Assembly (NCBI GenBank): GCA_021819045.1
Contig: JAKASM010000007.1
Span: 1 to 8,801, forward strand
Length of the DNA stretch: 8,801 nucleotides
Direction of reading: 5' to 3'
Source: Microcaldota archaeon
GTDB taxonomy: Archaea > Micrarchaeota > Micrarchaeia > Micrarchaeales > Micrarchaeaceae
Shown piece after piece: positions 6,658-8,801 of this stretch. The first letter of the stretch is position 1. Each line of letters opens with the position of its first letter. Made by a program: the position numbers and the translations under genes. Under the pieces are notes generated by a model. The model was given only the letters and a program-made list of their open reading frames with translations. It ran no database searches and was not told the DNA's origin.

Positions 6658-6727
6658 TCCTCACAGAATGCATAGCAGTAAGCACTATCTCTCCAATAGG
6701 AGAACACCAAAATAAGATGTGATCTTG

Positions 6728-7198
6728 ATGACATGGGAACAGAACTTTAGGGAATATTTATTCGGCAACCTAGATATCTACATAGCAGAAAATCAAAATC
6801 CTGCAAGTTTGATTGCGCAAATGGATAAAATTCTAGAAACTACGTATTTCAGAACAAGCGATGGAATAGGGGTAAATTTAAAGGAATGTGAGAGAGCATT
6901 CAACCTGCTAAAGAATGCTGCAATATTCTTATTCAAAAACTCAGGCATGAGTACTCATTCCATTCTAGAGCTCTGCTACGAAATAGGAAACAAAAAGAAT
7001 TCTGACTATGGAGTTGAAAACATAAAGAAGTTTGGCATACTTGGCATTATAGTCAGGCTATCTGACAAAATTGCCAGGCTTGGTAATTTATATGGGAAAA
7101 CGAGTTCCGTAAAAGATGAGAGCATCAATGATACTCTTATTGATATAATAAACTACTCCACATACGGGGAGATGCTATGCAACTCTGCATGGCCATAA
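6728..7198 (+). CDS. DUF1599 / nucleotide modification associated domain 1-like protein
   Basis: A 156-residue cytoplasmic, mainly alpha-helical protein. The C-terminal half carries a pattern I associate with the DUF1599 (Nmad1) family: NSDYG at 91-95, KFGILGIIVRLSDKIARLGNL at 101-121, and VKDESINDTLIDIINYS at 128-144. The repeated acidic positions (Asp113, Asp130, Glu131, Asp135, Asp139) could bind metal and a nucleotide phosphate, as in MazG-like helical pyrophosphatases, but no activity is proven and the family is often phage- or modification-linked. The N-terminal 70 residues are helical with no motif I recognise. ATG 6728 is preferred because GTGATC at 6719-6724 can act as an SD-like GGTGAT remnant; GTG 6719 is the longer alternative. 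It follows the HAD gene after a 70-nt gap with no clear TATA box, so it probably belongs to the leuS operon. Its stop is 3 nt from the convergent argS stop. Confidence 0.7.
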   Translation: MTWEQNFREYLFGNLDIYIAENQNPASLIAQMDKILETTYFRTSDGIGVNLKECERAFNLLKNAAIFLFKNSGMSTHSILELCYEIGNKKNSDYGVENIKKFGILGIIVRLSDKIARLGNLYGKTSSVKDESINDTLIDIINYSTYGEMLCNSAWP

Positions 7199-7201
7199 AT
7201 G

Positions 7202-8801
7202 CTACATCCTTTCTATTGCCTCTATACCAAGCAGCCCAAGTGCCTCGCTTTGCACTTTCCGGAAAGCAAATACCAAAGAAAGAAGCGCCAGCCTTTCAGC
7301 CCCATCCTTCTTAAGTATCTGCACCTTTTCATAGAAATTGCTGAAAGAGGTGGATAGGTCTATAAGGTAATCCGCGATTACATTTGGCCTATATTCCCTG
7401 CATGCCTTTTCTACAGCCTCGCTATATGCAGCCATGCTCTTTATAAGGGTAAATGCTTCATCCGGGATTTGGCGCATAGGAGGGATCAATTCCAAATGGT
7501 CTATTCCGGATTTCTCTATAATCCGCGATGCCCGCGCATACATGTACTGGCAATATGGCCCAGAGTCTCCTTCAAAATTTAATGCGGCATCCCAAGAGAA
7601 GATAATCTTCTTTTCGGGGGATACCTTTAGGAATGCAAACTTTATCGCGCTTACAGCAACCGCATGCGCTATAGATTCACGTTCTTTTTCATTAAAGCTT
7701 TCGCTTTCTGAGATTAGCTTCAAGACACGAGCCTTTGCTTCGCTTAAAAGGTCGTCAGCAGTATATCCAATCCATGTGCCTTTCCTTCCAGATAACTTCG
7801 CGCTTTCCAGTTCAACTACCTCATATGGCAAATGTTTTATTCCCCTATCTGCTTTTCCACCAAGTGCTGCAATTGCGCCCTTCACGACCTGCTGCTCAAA
7901 ATTTTGCTGAGAGCCTATTATGCTTACAGCCATGTCTGCAGAGCCAAACTCCATACGACTTCCTTCATCCGAAGATATGTATAACGGTTTTCCGTTCAAC
8001 TGCTTCGCAATGAATACTTTGAATAGCATGTTGTCCTCTATGATGCCCAGCTTCCACATGTGGTAGGCTATGTCCTTTGCTGCATAATTCGGGGTGCCAT
8101 CGCTCCTTACAAGCACCTTCACCGTTTCCTTCAATCCTGCCAATTCTCCGGATGTTCCCATATCATTCAAATCAATTGCTATGCAGCCAGCATATTTTCC
8201 TTCCCTATACAGCTTTGCAATGCCTTTCCTCTTCAACTCCTCAATCGCTCTATCAAATAGCTTAAAATGCAGTACATCACTCTCCTTAACAATAACATCC
8301 TGGTAGATACCAAACGCAGCAGCAGTGTCTCTCTCGGCTTTGAGGTAATCTAAAATCATTTTTTTAAGAGCATCGTTCTCTGCAGTCCCTTCCTTTTCCA
8401 TAATCCTATTGGTTTTCCTTATCTCATCTATAAGCTTAGGGTCTGTTTCCATAAGCTTATTAGTTTTAACATATATTTCACCAAGAATATGGTCGAATTT
8501 CTTTTTACGGTCCATTGAAACTCCTACCCTATCAAGATTCATCAGTCCCCAGAAGGCTTCCGCAGCCTGTAGCCCGAGATCGTCAAGGTAATTCTCACGG
8601 ATTACGCGATAGCCGCACGAAGAGTATATGTTAGACAAAGAGTCTCCTATAAGTGCGTTCCTTAGGTGCCCTACATGCCAAGGGTGAACTGGATTTACAC
8701 TCACGTATTCTATTACAACCTTAGAATTTCCCCCCATGTTAGAGATTCCTTGCGCCTGCCTGGATCCCAATACATACGCTATTGTTTCAGAAGAAAAACT
8801 G
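7202..8801 (-). CDS. argS: Arginyl-tRNA synthetase, N-terminus cut by the window edge
   Basis: Cytoplasmic class I enzyme that charges tRNA-Arg. The frame stays open to the right edge, so 532 residues are visible and the N-terminal tRNA-binding (Add-1) domain of about 100 residues is expected beyond 8801. The TTG at 8770 is merely an internal Leu. Landmarks in protein order: VIEYVSVNPVHPWHVGHLRN with the HIGH motif as HVGH (8666-8677); RENYLDDLGLQ; SDGTPNYAAKDIAYHMWKL in the catalytic domain; the KMSKS-equivalent loop AKLSGRKGT (KLSGRK at 7781-7798), degenerate as is usual for many ArgRS; and the DALR anticodon-binding domain beginning GPYCQYMYARAS and ending in the typical LGIEAIERM. No frame break is visible. 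It runs tail to tail with the leuS operon. Confidence 0.96.
   Translation of the reverse strand, partial: SFSSETIAYVLGSRQAQGISNMGGNSKVVIEYVSVNPVHPWHVGHLRNALIGDSLSNIYSSCGYRVIRENYLDDLGLQAAEAFWGLMNLDRVGVSMDRKKKFDHILGEIYVKTNKLMETDPKLIDEIRKTNRIMEKEGTAENDALKKMILDYLKAERDTAAAFGIYQDVIVKESDVLHFKLFDRAIEELKRKGIAKLYREGKYAGCIAIDLNDMGTSGELAGLKETVKVLVRSDGTPNYAAKDIAYHMWKLGIIEDNMLFKVFIAKQLNGKPLYISSDEGSRMEFGSADMAVSIIGSQQNFEQQVVKGAIAALGGKADRGIKHLPYEVVELESAKLSGRKGTWIGYTADDLLSEAKARVLKLISESESFNEKERESIAHAVAVSAIKFAFLKVSPEKKIIFSWDAALNFEGDSGPYCQYMYARASRIIEKSGIDHLELIPPMRQIPDEAFTLIKSMAAYSEAVEKACREYRPNVIADYLIDLSTSFSNFYEKVQILKKDGAERLALLSLVFAFRKVQSEALGLLGIEAIERM

Noticed and set aside
7434..7910. Plus-strand ORFs opposite argS (also 7735-8013, 8060-8306 and 8409-8591)
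   Set aside because: All lie opposite conserved ArgRS domains and look like antisense shadows rich in Ser, Phe and Pro.
8768..8770. TTG at 8770 as the real start of argS
   Set aside because: The frame continues open to the window edge, and a start here would place HVGH about 30 residues in, leaving out the usual N-terminal ArgRS domain.

Overview
This window looks like a piece of an archaeal chromosome, most likely from a DPANN-type lineage such as Micrarchaeota or Parvarchaeota. The lines of evidence are an archaeal-type leucyl-tRNA synthetase, a pilin with a class III (QSxxEYL-type) signal peptide, an archaeal A24 prepilin peptidase, TATA boxes about 25 nt ahead of start codons that lack a ribosome binding site, and moderately AT-rich DNA. 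The lineage is inferred from protein style, not from a marker gene. No mobile element, CRISPR array, tRNA or rRNA was seen.

Layout. Positions 1-1431 (+) hold two adjacent genes for small membrane-anchored proteins. Each has one N-terminal membrane helix and a large Asn/Ser/Thr-rich outer domain full of N-glycosylation sequons; neither is a family I recognise. A 156-nt gap follows, with a TATA box and a small perfect inverted repeat, and then a type IV pilin-like gene (1588-2061, +). Its stop lies 2 nt from the stop of a convergent prepilin peptidase gene (2064-2939, -), so the substrate and the probable processing enzyme are neighbours. The 227-nt divergent gap 2940-3166 holds TATA boxes for both directions, a possible folded RNA segment and a 25-codon upstream ORF that overlaps the next gene in ATGA.

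Positions 3167-7198 (+) form a probable operon: leuS, a HAD-superfamily phosphatase overlapping the leuS stop by 7 nt, and a small all-helical protein resembling the DUF1599 / nucleotide-modification-associated domain 1 family. It ends 3 nt from the stop of argS (-), whose N-terminal part lies beyond the right edge.

Taken together, the left third concerns the cell surface and pilus (secreted glycoproteins, pilin, pilin processing) and the right two thirds concern translation (Leu and Arg tRNA charging) plus small-molecule phosphate chemistry. I see no clearly new system. The points most worth a second look are the possible frameshift at the start of the first gene, the upstream ORF and promoter arrangement of leuS, and the DUF1599-like gene in a tRNA-synthetase operon.
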